Assembly (NCBI GenBank): GCA_030150135.1 | Contig: JASLGO010000099.1 | Location: 1 to 61,497 of the forward strand | Source of the DNA: Aquirhabdus sp. | Lineage (GTDB): Bacteria; Pseudomonadota; Gammaproteobacteria; Pseudomonadales; Moraxellaceae | Length of the DNA: 61,497 nt | Direction: 5' to 3' | In this document: in pieces, positions 60,805-61,497 of the stretch | Layout of the letters: every line of letters begins with the position of its first letter | Numbering within the stretch: the stretch's first letter is position 1 | The notes under the pieces: model-generated | What the model saw: the letters and a program-made list of their open reading frames with translations, nothing else | What the model was told of the DNA's origin: nothing | Databases searched by the model: none | Program-made: the position numbers and the translations under genes

Positions 60805-61497
60805 ATGCTTACACCACGCAAACTTTGGATTGATCTCGGCAATACGCGACTCAAGTATTGGCTGACTGAAGGTGAGACGCTCATTACGTCTGGCGCTGAG
60901 CTACATTTGCAATCGCCAGCCGATTTGTTACTGGGTCTGGTTGATCGTTTTAGCGCATTTCAAGCATCATTTATCGGCATTTCCTCGGTGCTAGACAGTC
61001 AGGCGAACCAACGGATTAAACGATCACTTGCGCCACTCAATACACCTATTGAGTTCGCTCAAGTTTTAGCGACATCTCATGGTTTAGTGACAGGCTATGA
61101 CCATATCGAAAAATTAGGCATAGATCGCTGGCTACAAGTGTTAGCGTTATCGGGACAACATAAAAATTTTTGCATCGTCGGTTGTGGAACGGCTTTAACG
61201 CTTGATTTACTGGATGATCAAAATCATTTAGGTGGCTATATTTTACCAAGTTTTTATTTGCAACGTGAGGCACTTGCACAAGGTACACGGCGTGTACAAG
61301 TTCCAGATGGTGCATTCAGTGATTTATCAGCAGGACGAAATACCCAAGATGCCGTACATCATGGGATTTTATTGGGTCTGGTGGGTGCTGTTGAAAAATT
61401 AGTGCGTCACGAACCATCGCGAAAATTAGTATTAACGGGTGGTGATGCGGAATTGATTCAAGGGTTCTTGGATGTGCCCAATGAGATTCGAATTGAA
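60805..61497 (+). CDS. coaX: type III pantothenate kinase, cut by window end
   Basis: The frame is open to the right edge, giving 231 residues of an expected ~245-260. It has the ASKHA phosphate-1 motif LWIDLGNTRLKYW with D10, the GIDRW segment typical of CoaX, GCGTALTLDLL, the GGYILPS loop and a C-terminal LVLTGGDA motif. CoaX carries out the first step of coenzyme A synthesis in bacteria without CoaA. Coenzyme A demand fits the many acyl-CoA enzymes of the window. The C-terminus is missing. Confidence 0.92.
   Translation, partial: MLTPRKLWIDLGNTRLKYWLTEGETLITSGAELHLQSPADLLLGLVDRFSAFQASFIGISSVLDSQANQRIKRSLAPLNTPIEFAQVLATSHGLVTGYDHIEKLGIDRWLQVLALSGQHKNFCIVGCGTALTLDLLDDQNHLGGYILPSFYLQREALAQGTRRVQVPDGAFSDLSAGRNTQDAVHHGILLGLVGAVEKLVRHEPSRKLVLTGGDAELIQGFLDVPNEIRIE

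Noticed and set aside
1..61497. CRISPR arrays, tRNA, rRNA, insertion sequences, replication origin
   Set aside because: No regularly spaced direct repeats, cloverleaf with CCA-type end, rRNA segments, transposase frames or DnaA-box clusters were noticed; a covariance-model and profile search would be needed to exclude short RNA genes.

Overview
The window reads as a chromosomal segment from an aerobic gammaproteobacterium, most likely Moraxellaceae (Acinetobacter or a near relative). This rests on gene orders and protein styles: trpF-trpB-trpA-accD-folC followed by a SPOR protein, GntR-smc-zipA-ligA, a Delta9 desaturase with a coiled-coil tail, several FadE-type acyl-CoA dehydrogenases, and an Acinetobacter-style VgrG. 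No rRNA, tRNA, CRISPR array, transposase, integrase or prophage core gene was recognised.

Layout. 1-5.6 kb: acyl-CoA catabolism. The end of an acyl-CoA dehydrogenase, a crotonase and a biotin-dependent carboxylase alpha subunit are in the order of the atu (acyclic terpene) cluster. Two small minus-strand genes and an isovaleryl-CoA dehydrogenase follow. 5.6-7.9 kb: an accessory patch with several repeat families around a 291-aa deoxyribosyltransferase/TIR-like gene of unknown role. 7.9-12.1 kb: fumC, an exported beta-propeller protein, pirin and OsmC. 12.1-13.9 kb: a minus-strand operon DUF4242-DUF1326-DUF2182 with metal-ligand-rich motifs. 14.1-20.5 kb: c-di-GMP block of two membrane GGDEF cyclases and one CACHE-like/GAF/HD-GYP protein, with an AlkB-fold gene that has lost its HxD iron ligands between the cyclases. 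20.7-25.5 kb: two long acyl-CoA dehydrogenase paralogues with a GFA-family gene and a small unknown between them.

26-31.8 kb: an orphan type VI secretion island. It holds vgrG, a 685-aa effector that appears to combine LysM, PG-binding, M15 peptidase and lysozyme-like domains, and an overlapping gene for an exported, probable immunity protein. DNA becomes steadily more AT-rich from vgrG to the last gene. This is the best candidate for an undescribed system in the window.

31.8-40.8 kb: selO, fatty-acid desaturase, a coupled MBL hydrolase and glycerophosphodiesterase pair, PduO-type cobalamin adenosyltransferase, a hexapeptide acyltransferase, a NERD protein, and a BtuB-like TonB receptor under a cobalamin riboswitch. 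41-48.3 kb: trpF, trpB, trpA, accD, folC, a SPOR protein and a DUF2726 protein, all on the plus strand, with a palindrome-rich repeat between trpB and trpA. 48.3-61.5 kb: a small ion channel, an unknown gene, birA, a GntR regulator, smc, zipA, a secreted lipase lodged between zipA and ligA, ligA with an extended N-terminus, a small membrane protein, and coaX cut by the window end.

Start codons were moved from the longest open frame where a ribosome binding site or family N-terminus supported it; each case is stated.
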